This document shows, one piece after another, positions 1 to 5,907 of a DNA stretch of 6,478 nt. The translations under genes and the position numbers were made by a program. Below the pieces are notes generated by a model that searched no databases, had not been told where the DNA came from, and worked only from the letters and a program-made list of their open reading frames with translations. Numbering within the stretch: the first letter of the stretch is position 1; each line of letters begins with the position of its first letter. The stretch comes from a bacterium (GTDB lineage Bacteria > Verrucomicrobiota > Verrucomicrobiae > Opitutales > Opitutaceae), in contig JAJXYI010000310.1 in assembly GCA_021780625.1 (NCBI GenBank), positions 1 through 6,478 of the forward strand, written 5' to 3'.

Positions 1-24
1 GTGCCGGTCCTCCGGGGTTTCGTG

Positions 25-423
25 ATGTCCACGAAGCTCCATCCTGTCCTCGTCAACTTCACCGCGGCGCTGATTCCGGTCTCGTTTTTCAGCGACCTGG
101 TCGGACGCGTCTTCAAGTCGGAGTCGCTTCGTTCGACCGGCTGGTGGACCATGCTGTACGCCCTGCTGGTGACGCCTTTGACGATCGTCACCGGCTGGCT
201 GTTCTGGATGACCGACGACAACGGCGCCGCCGGCATGGCCATCCACAAGTGGCTGGGGACGGCGTTCATTGTGCCGTTGTTCGCGGTCTTCCTGTGGCGG
301 TGGTCGCTGCACAGGCGCAAGGCCTGGCCGCCGCTGGGCTATTTTGTCGTCCTGGCTATCCTGGTTGCCGCGCTCGCCTACCAGGGGCACCTGGGCGGGA
401 CGCAGGTGTTCAGCGGAATGTAG
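25..423 (+). CDS. DUF2231-like small integral membrane protein
   Basis: Predicted inner-membrane protein of 132 residues, of unknown biochemical role. The sequence shows four hydrophobic segments (about residues 9-30, 39-62, 75-95 and 103-123). It has an N-terminal LHPVLVNF motif, an internal IHKWLG motif and a C-terminal GHLGG motif. An LHP-(V/M)-LV-N/H-F start and a late GxLGG are what I associate with DUF2231 (COG4244-type) membrane proteins. His6, His74 and His122 in or near the helices are candidate ligands, for example for haem, but that is inference. I chose ATG at 25 because the family normally begins a few residues before LHP. A GTG at position 1 is in frame and the frame is open to the window edge, so the true start may lie further upstream. 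No strong Shine-Dalgarno is seen. The gene converges on the secreted-protein gene at 493-879. Family call moderately sure; function unknown. Confidence 0.75.
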   Translation: MSTKLHPVLVNFTAALIPVSFFSDLVGRVFKSESLRSTGWWTMLYALLVTPLTIVTGWLFWMTDDNGAAGMAIHKWLGTAFIVPLFAVFLWRWSLHRRKAWPPLGYFVVLAILVAALAYQGHLGGTQVFSGM

Positions 424-425
424 CC

Positions 426-489
426 GGCGCCGGGAGTGTTCCCGCGCCCTTTCGGGCCGGTCCCCGTGCCGGGGACCGGAATTCGGTCC
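426..489. terminator. Bidirectional hairpin cluster between convergent genes
   Basis: The 69-base gap between two convergent stop codons is packed with inverted repeats. The strongest is a perfect 10-bp stem, 457-466 (CCGGTCCCCG) against 470-479 (CGGGGACCGG), with a 3-base loop. Just before it, 426-435 pairs with 440-448 (9 bp with one bulged base), and 446-449 pairs with 454-457. A further arm at 484-489 (CGGTCC) can pair with 473-478 instead. Neither strand has a long T-run, so these are GC-type terminators at best. Position and symmetry suit termination of both converging transcripts. Confidence 0.6.
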
Positions 490-492
490 GCG

Positions 493-879
493 TCATGCGC
501 GTCGTGTGGGGCCACCACACGCGCCGTCGCAGACGTGCGACACCTGCGTCGTGACAGGCGCGAGCGGGCCGCGCTGGTTGTGCCAGCTGGGCCGCATCGC
601 AATCGATGTGCCGCAGGTGGTGCAGGTCTGGCGGACGCCGATCTGCACCGCGTGGAGCGGGCCGCGGGCATTGTGCCAGGAGGGGCGCATCGCGACGATG
701 GGGGTCGAGGTGGCATTCGCGCAAGTCAGGTGGCGCGCGGCGCCAGTCTGGGGCGACGCCTGGGGCTTGGTTGAAGTGAGCGACTGCCAGTAGGCGAGAC
801 CGGGTCCCGCGTGGACAGAGCTGGTCAGGGCGAGTGCGAGACCGGCTGCGAGGAGGGCGAGGGAGCGAGGAGCATTCAT
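493..879 (-). CDS. Small secreted protein with tandem PSWHN-x-RGPL cysteine repeats
   Basis: A 128-residue protein that I cannot assign to a named family. Residues 1-24 look like a Sec signal peptide: Arg5, a Leu/Ala-rich core (LALLAAGLALAL), then SSVHA before a mature start GPGLAYWQ. The mature part contains two copies of a 31-residue unit. AMRPSWHN at 63-70 is followed by a variable residue, RGPL and then Cys86-x2-Cys89. AMRPSWHN at 94-101 is followed by RGPL and then Cys117-x3-Cys121. With Cys53 the mature protein has five cysteines, which suggests disulfides or metal binding outside the cytoplasm (inference). The start is supported by GAAAGG 7 bases upstream. It stands alone, transcribed leftward from the same gap that serves amt. 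I have a vague memory of similar GPGxxYW proteins with W-H/A-N-x-RGPL repeats in Opitutaceae, but cannot confirm it. The overlapping + strand reading frames lack any protein-like features. Confidence 0.72.
   Translation of the reverse strand: MNAPRSLALLAAGLALALTSSVHAGPGLAYWQSLTSTKPQASPQTGAARHLTCANATSTPIVAMRPSWHNARGPLHAVQIGVRQTCTTCGTSIAMRPSWHNQRGPLAPVTTQVSHVCDGACGGPTRRA
562..693 (-). repeat. Intragenic tandem duplication in the secreted protein gene
   Basis: Bases 562-600 and 655-693 match at 32 of 39 positions with no gaps, offset by exactly 93 bases (31 codons). On the - strand they encode the two AMRPSWHN-x-RGPL blocks. Mismatches cluster at the variable codon and at a few mainly synonymous sites. 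This fits an in-frame duplication later held by selection on the protein. Confidence 0.75.
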
Positions 880-886
880 GATATTG

Positions 887-892
887 CCTTTC
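887..892 (-). promoter_or_regulatory. Ribosome binding site of the secreted protein gene
   Basis: On the - strand this reads GAAAGG and lies 7 bases before the ATG at 879. It fits a short Shine-Dalgarno and decides the start of the 128-residue reading. It is the clearest such site in the window; most other starts here lack one. Confidence 0.55.
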
Positions 893-1239
893 GGGAGAAT
901 TGTCTTCGTCCCGTAGTACCCCCGACGCCCTGTGAATCACTCGCGCTTCCGTTGGAAAAAGACGCGCATCGGTTGTCCTTTGACGTGGAGGAGAAGAGCG
1001 CCGCTTCGGGGAACGCACGGGGTGGAGTTCTGCCGCGCCGGCAAGTCAGAGGCCGTAGTCGAAAGGCTCAGGCGTCCTCTCGGCGAGCGGGGTACTGGAT
1101 GCGGACCATCGGCACCGTGCTCGTATGGACCCATCGTTTTCACAAAACATCGGAGAGTACAGATGAAGGCCGACGCATGGGCCTGTCCCTGCCCAGGAAG
1201 GGAGCTTAAGACCGGATTGGGGAACTGGCGGAGATTTGG
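893..1239. other. Non-coding stretch, no convincing gene
   Basis: About 350 bases between two divergently transcribed genes. Open frames cross it on both strands (for example 811-1209 +, 932-1246 + and 937-1143 -). Their translations are low-complexity, Arg/Pro/Ser-rich and show no domain, signal peptide or hydrophobic core, so I treat them as GC-rich chance frames. The promoter of the secreted-protein gene must lie in the left part, but no good -35/-10 pair is visible. A partly symmetrical CCCGTAGTACCCCCG lies at 910-924. A small hairpin (TCCCT/AGGGA) lies near 1185-1202. I see no tRNA or riboswitch that I can support. Confidence 0.5.
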
Positions 1240-1402
1240 TTCATAAATTATTCATTGGTAGCTAAATGGATAACTTTCGTGAAAAAGTCTCGGCGCCAGG
1301 ATTAATCAAATCGAGCTTATGAATCAAAATAATGAATAATAGATAACTCGCATTAAATGGATGAATGAAAGGCATAATTCCTGCTGCAATTATTCCTTTT
1401 CC
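1240..1402 (+). promoter_or_regulatory. AT-rich leader and probable promoter region of amt
   Basis: Base composition changes abruptly here: 44 of 140 bases in 1241-1380 are G or C (31%), against roughly two thirds in the rest of the window. This suits a promoter and 5' leader for amt. One weak sigma-70-like candidate is TCGAGC (1311-1316) with an 18-base spacer to AATAAT (1335-1340, five of six to TATAAT). Others are possible in such AT-rich sequence. TAAATGGAT occurs at 1263-1271 and again at 1354-1362, and GATAACT at 1269-1275 and 1342-1348. No good sigma-54 site is seen. A 13-codon ORF (1365-1406) overlaps the amt start. Exact elements are uncertain; the compositional change is directly seen. 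Confidence 0.45.
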
Positions 1403-2845
1403 ATGAAACCCATCACGACCCTATTGACCCTCCTGTTCATGACTGCGCTGGGCCTTTCGGCCCTCCCCGCCAAGGCGGCGGCGCAGTTGCCTCAACCGAC
1501 GTTTGAGCAACGGCTTGGAGACCTGGAGGCCTATGTGAACAACACCCCCCGTCCGACCGACGGGCAGGCGCTGAGCAAGATCCCGGGGCCCGGTCCGGGG
1601 CATAGCGCGTGGATGATGACGAGCGCGGCGCTGGTGCTGTTCATGACGCTGCCCGGCCTGGCTCTGTTCTACGGCGGTCTGGTCCGCCAGAAGAACGTGC
1701 TTTCGATCCTGGCCCAGTGCCTCGCGCTGACGGCTGTGGTCTCGCTGCTGTGGTGGGCCTTCGGGTACAGCCTCACGTTCAGCCGGGGGAACGGATGGAT
1801 CGGCGGGCTGCATTTCGCCTTCCTGCGGGGGGTGGGCATCGCGCCGAATCCCGACTATGCGCCATGGATTTCGCACAACTTGTTCATGATCTATCAGTTG
1901 ATGTTCGCGATCATCACGCCGGCACTGACGATCGGCGCGATCGCGGAGCGCATGAAATTCAAGTCGGTCATCCTGTTCAGCGTGCTGTGGATGCTCTGCG
2001 TGTACTTCCCGGTGGCGCACTGGATCTGGGGCGTGGGGGGCTGGATGAACGGCATGGGCAATCCGCTGGCGTCGATTCATGCGATCGACTTTGCCGGTGG
2101 CATCGTGGTGCACATGACCTCGGGCTGGAGCGCGCTCATCCTGTGCATCCTTCTCGGCAAGCGTCGGGGCCACGGCAAGGAGCCTATGCCGCCGCACAGC
2201 ATGGTGTTGTGCATGGTCGGCACGGGCATGCTCTGGGCGGGCTGGTACGGGTTCAACGCGGGCAGCGCGCTCGCGGCGGACGGGGTGGCGGTCAACGCCT
2301 TCGTGGCGACGACCCTGGCGGCGGCGGCGGGCTGCTTCATGTGGCCGGCGCTCGAGTATTGGCTGCGCGGCAAGCCGAGCGTCCTGGGCTTCTGCTCGGG
2401 TGCGGTCGCGGGCCTCGCGACAGTCACGCCCGCCAGCGGTTTCGTGAGCGCGAGCGCTGCGGTGGTCATCGGCCTGGTGGCCGGCGCGGCCACGTTCTTC
2501 GCCTGCAATTACCTGAAGAACTGGCTCGGGTATGACGACTCGCTGGACACCTTCGGCGTGCATGCGGTGGGCGGAACGATCGGCACGGTGATGGCGGGCG
2601 TCTTTGCCTCGCCGGTGATCAACCCCGGTCTTGCCTCCGGCCCGCTCGCCTCGCTGGTCCGGAACGGTCTGTGGATGGAGCAGATCAAGGCCGGCGGCCT
2701 GGTGTTGGTCTGGTCGGTCGGCTGCACGGTGATCCTCGCCAAGGTCGTGGGTTGGGCCACGGGCGGCCTGCGCGTAGAGGACGAGGACGAGGAGGCCGGC
2801 CTCGACATCAGTCAGCACGGCGAAGAGGGCTATTTCATGGAGTGA
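1403..2845 (+). CDS. amt: Ammonium transporter, Amt family
   Basis: Inner-membrane channel of the Amt/MEP/Rh family that conducts ammonium/ammonia into the cell; the family works as trimers. The product has 480 residues. Residues 1-26 form a signal peptide (hydrophobic core LLTLLFMTALGL, AKA-type cleavage). About 40 periplasmic residues with EQRLGDLEAYVNN follow, and the channel begins near AWMMTSAALVLFM. Hallmarks are GLALFYGGLVRQKNVLS, WIWGVGGW, IDFAGGIVVH with Asp229 and His237 (equivalents of E. coli Asp160 and His168), WYGFNAGSA, and DTFGVHAVGG with His387 (equivalent of His318), the second of the twin pore histidines. The C-terminal tail GLRVEDEDEEAGLD with a late HGEEGY is the conserved cytoplasmic tail that P-II proteins contact. 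ATG 1403 was chosen because it starts the signal peptide directly; an in-frame ATG at 1361 would add 14 polar residues. No Shine-Dalgarno is seen at either. No glnK gene is adjacent. All key pore residues are intact. Confidence 0.97.
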   Translation: MKPITTLLTLLFMTALGLSALPAKAAAQLPQPTFEQRLGDLEAYVNNTPRPTDGQALSKIPGPGPGHSAWMMTSAALVLFMTLPGLALFYGGLVRQKNVLSILAQCLALTAVVSLLWWAFGYSLTFSRGNGWIGGLHFAFLRGVGIAPNPDYAPWISHNLFMIYQLMFAIITPALTIGAIAERMKFKSVILFSVLWMLCVYFPVAHWIWGVGGWMNGMGNPLASIHAIDFAGGIVVHMTSGWSALILCILLGKRRGHGKEPMPPHSMVLCMVGTGMLWAGWYGFNAGSALAADGVAVNAFVATTLAAAAGCFMWPALEYWLRGKPSVLGFCSGAVAGLATVTPASGFVSASAAVVIGLVAGAATFFACNYLKNWLGYDDSLDTFGVHAVGGTIGTVMAGVFASPVINPGLASGPLASLVRNGLWMEQIKAGGLVLVWSVGCTVILAKVVGWATGGLRVEDEDEEAGLDISQHGEEGYFME

Positions 2846-2851
2846 TGATCC

Positions 2852-2896
2852 GGCCCCGCCCGCGCCGTCCGTCGGCGCGGGCGCGGCCGCGGGGCC
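2852..2896 (+). terminator. GC-rich hairpin terminator after amt
   Basis: Seven bases after the amt stop there is a perfect 11-bp stem, 2857-2867 against 2873-2883, with a 5-base loop (TCCGT). An outer arm at 2852-2859 (GGCCCCGC) is also perfectly complementary to 2889-2896 (GCGGGGCC), giving a longer alternative fold. No T-run follows, so this is a strong hairpin without the classic U-tract. It probably ends the amt message and insulates the downstream gene. Confidence 0.6.
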
Positions 2897-2920
2897 TGGC
2901 GGGCGGGATCGATTCGGCCG

Positions 2921-2930
2921 TTGCTAAGGT
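2921..2930 (+). promoter_or_regulatory. Weak candidate extended -10 for the PLP enzyme gene
   Basis: TTGCTAAGGT holds a TGn extension followed by TAAGGT, 29 bases before the ATG at 2960. It lies between the amt hairpin and the gene, where a promoter would be expected. No -35 element is visible at the right spacing, and TAAGGT is only a partial match to TATAAT, so this is a suggestion only. Confidence 0.2.
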
Positions 2931-2959
2931 GCGATTGTCGATTTCAGTGCTCTGCTCCC

Positions 2960-4483
2960 ATGACCGCATTTTCGCCGCTCCCACTCGGCCGCAAGATTCC
3001 CGATAGGCTGCACGCCGTCTCGTGCAGCCTGCCGACGCTGCGCGACGTGCGGGGCTACGAGGAGAAGCAGCCGGAGACGATGAGCCGGATGTGCTCGGGG
3101 TATCCGCGGTTCGTCGTGCATTCGCTGACCGTGCGGCTGGGCGAGGTGCTGGCGGCGCGCTCCGGCGTGCGTGCGGGGAGGCTTTGGCTGGCGTGTTCGG
3201 AGCGCGTGGCGCAGGCCCTGGTCGCCTACCTGGGCGCCGGGCAGGCTCGGCTCTTCTCGGCTGAAGGCGTGCACGGGGTCGTCCATGCGGACAGTCCCGA
3301 GCTGGTGGCGCGCGCCAAGAGTTTCCTGCAGCACACCGGCGGTTTCCTGTCGTCGAGGCAGGCAGAGGATATCCTGGTTCGCCTGGGCGAGCGGCCGAAG
3401 GTCGAGCCTGAGGAGGCGTTCGCGGGCGACGCTCGCGCCGAGGCCTGGAGCCACCTGGGGCCGCTCTTCCCGGCGGCGGAATCCCGGCACGCGTTTTTCG
3501 CGAATTCCGGCATCAATGCCGTGTATGCCGCCTTCAAGGCGGTCGACTCCGCCCAGGCCGCGCGCGGTCGCAACCTGTGGATCCAGCTCGGCTGGCTGTA
3601 CCTGGACACCATCGCGATCCTCAGGAAATTCACGCGCCCGGAGGGCTCGTGCATCGTCGTGCGCCACGTGGACGACCGCGCCGAACTCGAGCGGATCTTC
3701 GCGGAGCACGGCCCCCGCATCGCGGGCCTGATCGCCGAGGTGCCGACCAATCCCCTCATCCAAACGCCGGACGTGGCCTTTGTCGCGGACCTAGCCCGGC
3801 GCCACGGCGCGCGGATCATCCTCGATCCGTCGGTGGCCTCGGCCTACGCCGTCGACCTCCTGCGCCATGCGGACGTGGTGGTTACGAGCCTGACGAAATT
3901 CTCGGCCCACGAGGGCGACGTCATCGCCGGGCTCGCCGTGGTGAACCCGGCCTCGCCCGATGCGGCTGCGCTGCAGTCGGGCCTGGAGGCGTTGGTCGAG
4001 CCGCCCTACGGCCGCGACCTTGCCCGGCTCGCGGCGCAGCTTCCGGGCGCGCCCGAGGCCACTAGGCGTATCCAGGAAAATGTGACCCGTGTCGCCGCCT
4101 TCCTGGAATCGCGTCCCGAGGTGGCGGCGGTCCACTGGTCCGGCGCCGCGCGCACGCGCGCGGCCTACGCCGCGGTGGCGAGGGGGGCGGGCTGTCCGGC
4201 CGGCATGCTGTCGTTCGAGCTGCGGGTTCCCATGCAGGCCTTCTTCGACGCGGTGCGCCTGCCCAAGGGGCCGAGCTTCGGCATGCGCCACACCCTGCTC
4301 TGCCCGTTCATCTGGCTGGCCCACTACGATCTGGTGAACAGCGAGGCGGGGCGGGACGAACTCGCCGCCAGCGGGATCAATCCCGACCTCATGCGCCTGG
4401 CTCCGGGAACCGAGTCGGCCGACGACATCATCGCGGCGCTCGCCGAGGCGCTCGAGATTGCCTCCGGCCGCCCGAGGGCTTGA
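2960..4483 (+). CDS. PLP-dependent Cys/Met metabolism enzyme, cystathionine gamma-synthase-like
   Basis: Cytoplasmic fold-type I pyridoxal-phosphate enzyme of the Cys/Met metabolism family (cystathionine synthases and lyases, methionine gamma-lyase). Residue numbers are for the 507-residue product from ATG 2960. Visible landmarks are a cofactor-phosphate-type loop NSGINAVYAA (about 182-191), EVPTNPLIQTPDV (260-272) matching the ESPTNPxL block, and LDPSVAS with Asp289 for the pyridine nitrogen. SLTKFSAHEGD follows, with Lys313 as the Schiff-base lysine, and C-terminal MRLAPGTESADDI (478-490) carries the carboxylate-binding Arg. After Lys313 the length matches classical members (194 residues against about 188). 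Ahead of it lie about 115 extra residues beginning HAVSCSLPTLRDVRGYEE, so this belongs to a long subfamily. The usual tyrosine region reads LGWLYLDT, so the exact reaction cannot be named. An in-frame TTG at 2921 is less likely; the ATG lacks a clear Shine-Dalgarno. The DUF167 gene follows by 8 bases. Confidence 0.88.
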   Translation: MTAFSPLPLGRKIPDRLHAVSCSLPTLRDVRGYEEKQPETMSRMCSGYPRFVVHSLTVRLGEVLAARSGVRAGRLWLACSERVAQALVAYLGAGQARLFSAEGVHGVVHADSPELVARAKSFLQHTGGFLSSRQAEDILVRLGERPKVEPEEAFAGDARAEAWSHLGPLFPAAESRHAFFANSGINAVYAAFKAVDSAQAARGRNLWIQLGWLYLDTIAILRKFTRPEGSCIVVRHVDDRAELERIFAEHGPRIAGLIAEVPTNPLIQTPDVAFVADLARRHGARIILDPSVASAYAVDLLRHADVVVTSLTKFSAHEGDVIAGLAVVNPASPDAAALQSGLEALVEPPYGRDLARLAAQLPGAPEATRRIQENVTRVAAFLESRPEVAAVHWSGAARTRAAYAAVARGAGCPAGMLSFELRVPMQAFFDAVRLPKGPSFGMRHTLLCPFIWLAHYDLVNSEAGRDELAASGINPDLMRLAPGTESADDIIAALAEALEIASGRPRA

Positions 4484-4491
4484 GTGGGGCC

Positions 4492-4770
4492 ATGTCCACC
4501 GCCGACCCCGGCTGCACCCTCTCGATCAAGGCCATTCCCGGCGCCCCGCGCAGCGAGGTCTGCGGCTGGCTGGGGGATCATCTCAAGGTCAAGGTCCAGG
4601 CGCCCGCGGTGGAGGGCCGCGCGAACGAGGCGCTGCTGCGCTTCCTCGCCGAGTCCCTCGGGATTCCGCCGCGCTCGGTGTCGCTGCTGCGCGGAGACAC
4701 CGCCCGGTTGAAGGTCGTCCGGATCGCCGGGCTCGGCTCCGACGAGGTGCGCCGCAGGCTCGGCGTCTGA
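4492..4770 (+). CDS. DUF167 / YggU family protein (UPF0235)
   Basis: Small cytoplasmic protein of 92 residues in the widespread DUF167 family, whose role is not established. The family core is plain: a first strand CTLSIKAIPGAPRSEV, then LKVKVQAPAVEGRANEALLRFLAESLGI, then SVSLLRGDTARLKVVRI. This matches the family's V-x-APPV-x-G-x-AN-x-x-L and the G-x-x-x-R-x-K end motif. Length is normal for the family. ATG 4492 lies 8 bases after the stop of the PLP enzyme gene, behind GAGTGGGG, which may serve as a loose ribosome site. A TTG at 4480 that overlaps the upstream stop would add four residues. The tight spacing implies co-transcription with the PLP gene. I see nothing missing or broken. Confidence 0.9.
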   Translation: MSTADPGCTLSIKAIPGAPRSEVCGWLGDHLKVKVQAPAVEGRANEALLRFLAESLGIPPRSVSLLRGDTARLKVVRIAGLGSDEVRRRLGV

Positions 4771-4819
4771 GCCGGCTTGCGATGCGTGGGGGAGCCCGCT
4801 CGACTGTGTCGTGTTCCCA

Positions 4820-5098
4820 ATGTCCATCCCCGTCGAACAGCTCCTCGAGGCCAAGCGCGAGGTCCTCAGGCTCTCGCGACAGGGGCGCATGCTGACGCCG
4901 CACGACGCGTGGATGTTTGCGGGCCACACCGAGGGCCGGGAGACGCTGTGGTCGGTCGCCCTGAGGCTTTCCCAGGACCAGCCCTTCTCCGCCCAGGAAT
5001 TGTGCGCCGCGCTCGAACGCAGTTTTCCGCAGTACTCCGAGGAGGGCGTTCATCCGCAGGGCTGGCACGATTACCTGGACCGCCCGAGCCCGTGGTGA
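4820..5098 (+). CDS. Hypothetical protein, 92 residues
   Basis: I do not recognise this protein. It has 92 residues, no signal peptide and no membrane segment, so it is probably cytoplasmic. It reads as a mainly helical small protein. An amphipathic N-terminal helix (VEQLLEAKREVLRLSRQGR) leads to MLTPHDAWMFAGHTEGRETLWSVA. A second helical part, SAQELCAALERSFPQY, is followed by a Trp/Pro-rich tail, GVHPQGWHDYLDRPSPW. The sequence looks protein-like and is far less Arg/Pro-biased than the chance frames here, and it lies 49 bases after the DUF167 gene on the same strand, so it is probably a real gene in the same unit. ATG 4820 is preferred; GTG 4811 in frame would add three residues. Neither start has a visible Shine-Dalgarno. 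It converges with the TSUP gene, leaving a 16-base gap. It may be a lineage-restricted protein. Confidence 0.7.
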   Translation: MSIPVEQLLEAKREVLRLSRQGRMLTPHDAWMFAGHTEGRETLWSVALRLSQDQPFSAQELCAALERSFPQYSEEGVHPQGWHDYLDRPSPW

Positions 5099-5114
5099 CC
5101 GCCTCGCCGCTGTC

Positions 5115-5891
5115 TCAGCGCAGGAAGGTCGTCCAGAGCAGCCGCAGCACGGTGAGGGCGACCATGCCCAGGAAGAGCGGCTTCACGAAACGCGCCCCGC
5201 GTTTCACGACCAGCCCGGCGCCGATGCGCGCACCCACGAGCTGGCCCGCGCCCATGGCCGCGCCCGCGGCCAGCGCGATCTGGCCCGCGAGCGCAAACAG
5301 CGCGAGCGAACCCAGGTTGCTCGTGGCGTTCATCACCTTGGTGTGCCCGGTCGCGCGCATGAAGTCCTGCCCGAGCAGCAGCACCAGCGCGATGGTCCAG
5401 AACGAGCCCGTGCCGGGTCCGAAAAAGCCGTCGTAAAAACCAAGGCCGAGCCCGGCCAGCACGAAGAACGGCGCGCGGCCCATGCGCGGCGGCGTCTCGC
5501 GGTGGCCGACGTCGGGTTTGAACACGGAGTACGCCACGATCGCCGCGAGCAGCCAGGGCACGAGGCGTGCGAGCAGGACCGGATCGAGCACCTGGACGCA
5601 CGAGGCGCCCGCGAGCGCCCCGACGAGCGTGGCCGCGATGCCCAGCCCGCACTCGCGCAGAGACACCACGTCATTGCGCACGTAGTGCACGCTCGCGGAC
5701 ACCGAACCGAACGAGGCCTGGAACTTGTTCGTGCCCAGCGCGAGCGGGACCGGCAGGCCGAGGTTGAGCAGCACCGGCACGGTCAGCATGCCTCCGCCGC
5801 CGGCCATCGAGTCGACCAGGCCCGCGGTGAAGCCGGTGGCGAAGAGCAGGGGGTAGGCCCAGGCCTTCAGTTCGGGGACGTGCAGGGGCAT
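5115..5891 (-). CDS. yfcA: TSUP (TauE/SafE) family membrane transporter, YfcA-like
   Basis: Inner-membrane protein of 258 residues in the TauE/SafE (DUF81, TSUP) family. Members move sulfur-containing or organic anions such as sulfite, sulfoacetate or taurine-derived compounds; the substrate here is unknown. The family's two-fold internal repeat is clear. Residues 20-39 read GFTAGLVDSMAGGGGMLTVP, followed by ALGTNKFQASFGS (51-63). The second half has GFYDGFFGPGTGSFWT (151-166), followed by ATGHTKVMNATSNLGSLALF (180-199). The D-S-x-AGGGG and ALGTNK forms are closest to E. coli YfcA. About seven to eight hydrophobic segments are visible, and the length is normal. The ATG at 5891 lies 16 bases after the ABC permease stop with no good Shine-Dalgarno between, so it is probably read from the permease transcript. 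Family sure; the gene symbol denotes similarity, not a proven orthologue. Confidence 0.93.
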   Translation of the reverse strand: MPLHVPELKAWAYPLLFATGFTAGLVDSMAGGGGMLTVPVLLNLGLPVPLALGTNKFQASFGSVSASVHYVRNDVVSLRECGLGIAATLVGALAGASCVQVLDPVLLARLVPWLLAAIVAYSVFKPDVGHRETPPRMGRAPFFVLAGLGLGFYDGFFGPGTGSFWTIALVLLLGQDFMRATGHTKVMNATSNLGSLALFALAGQIALAAGAAMGAGQLVGARIGAGLVVKRGARFVKPLFLGMVALTVLRLLWTTFLR

Positions 5892-5907
5892 GGCCGGAGG
5901 CGCGGTC

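Noticed and set aside
410..1018. A 202-codon - strand frame over the secreted-protein gene
   Set aside because: It is very Arg/Pro-rich with no domain signs. The 128-residue frame in the same place has a clear signal peptide, repeats and ribosome site.
970..1030. Partial likeness to a glutamine riboswitch (GGAACGCAC after a GTCCTTTGACG stretch)
   Set aside because: The conserved GUUCA and ACGGAAGUAGG core is missing, the closing stem does not pair, and the class is known mainly from cyanobacteria.
1226..1240. Possible sigma-54 promoter (TGGCGGAGATTTGGT) upstream of amt
   Set aside because: The spacing between the TGGC and TTG elements is one base short, and the -12 element reads TTGG instead of TTGC. 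It also lies more than 160 bases from the start codon.
811..1246. Open + strand frames of 132 and 104 codons crossing the gap before amt
   Set aside because: The translations are polar, Arg/Ser/Gly-rich and without motif, signal or hydrophobic pattern. The first overlaps the signal-peptide region of the - strand gene, which has a good ribosome site.
1421..2818. Long - strand frame (465 codons) opposite amt
   Set aside because: It is a shadow frame of GC-rich coding DNA, rich in Arg/His/Gln, opposite a gene with complete family motifs.
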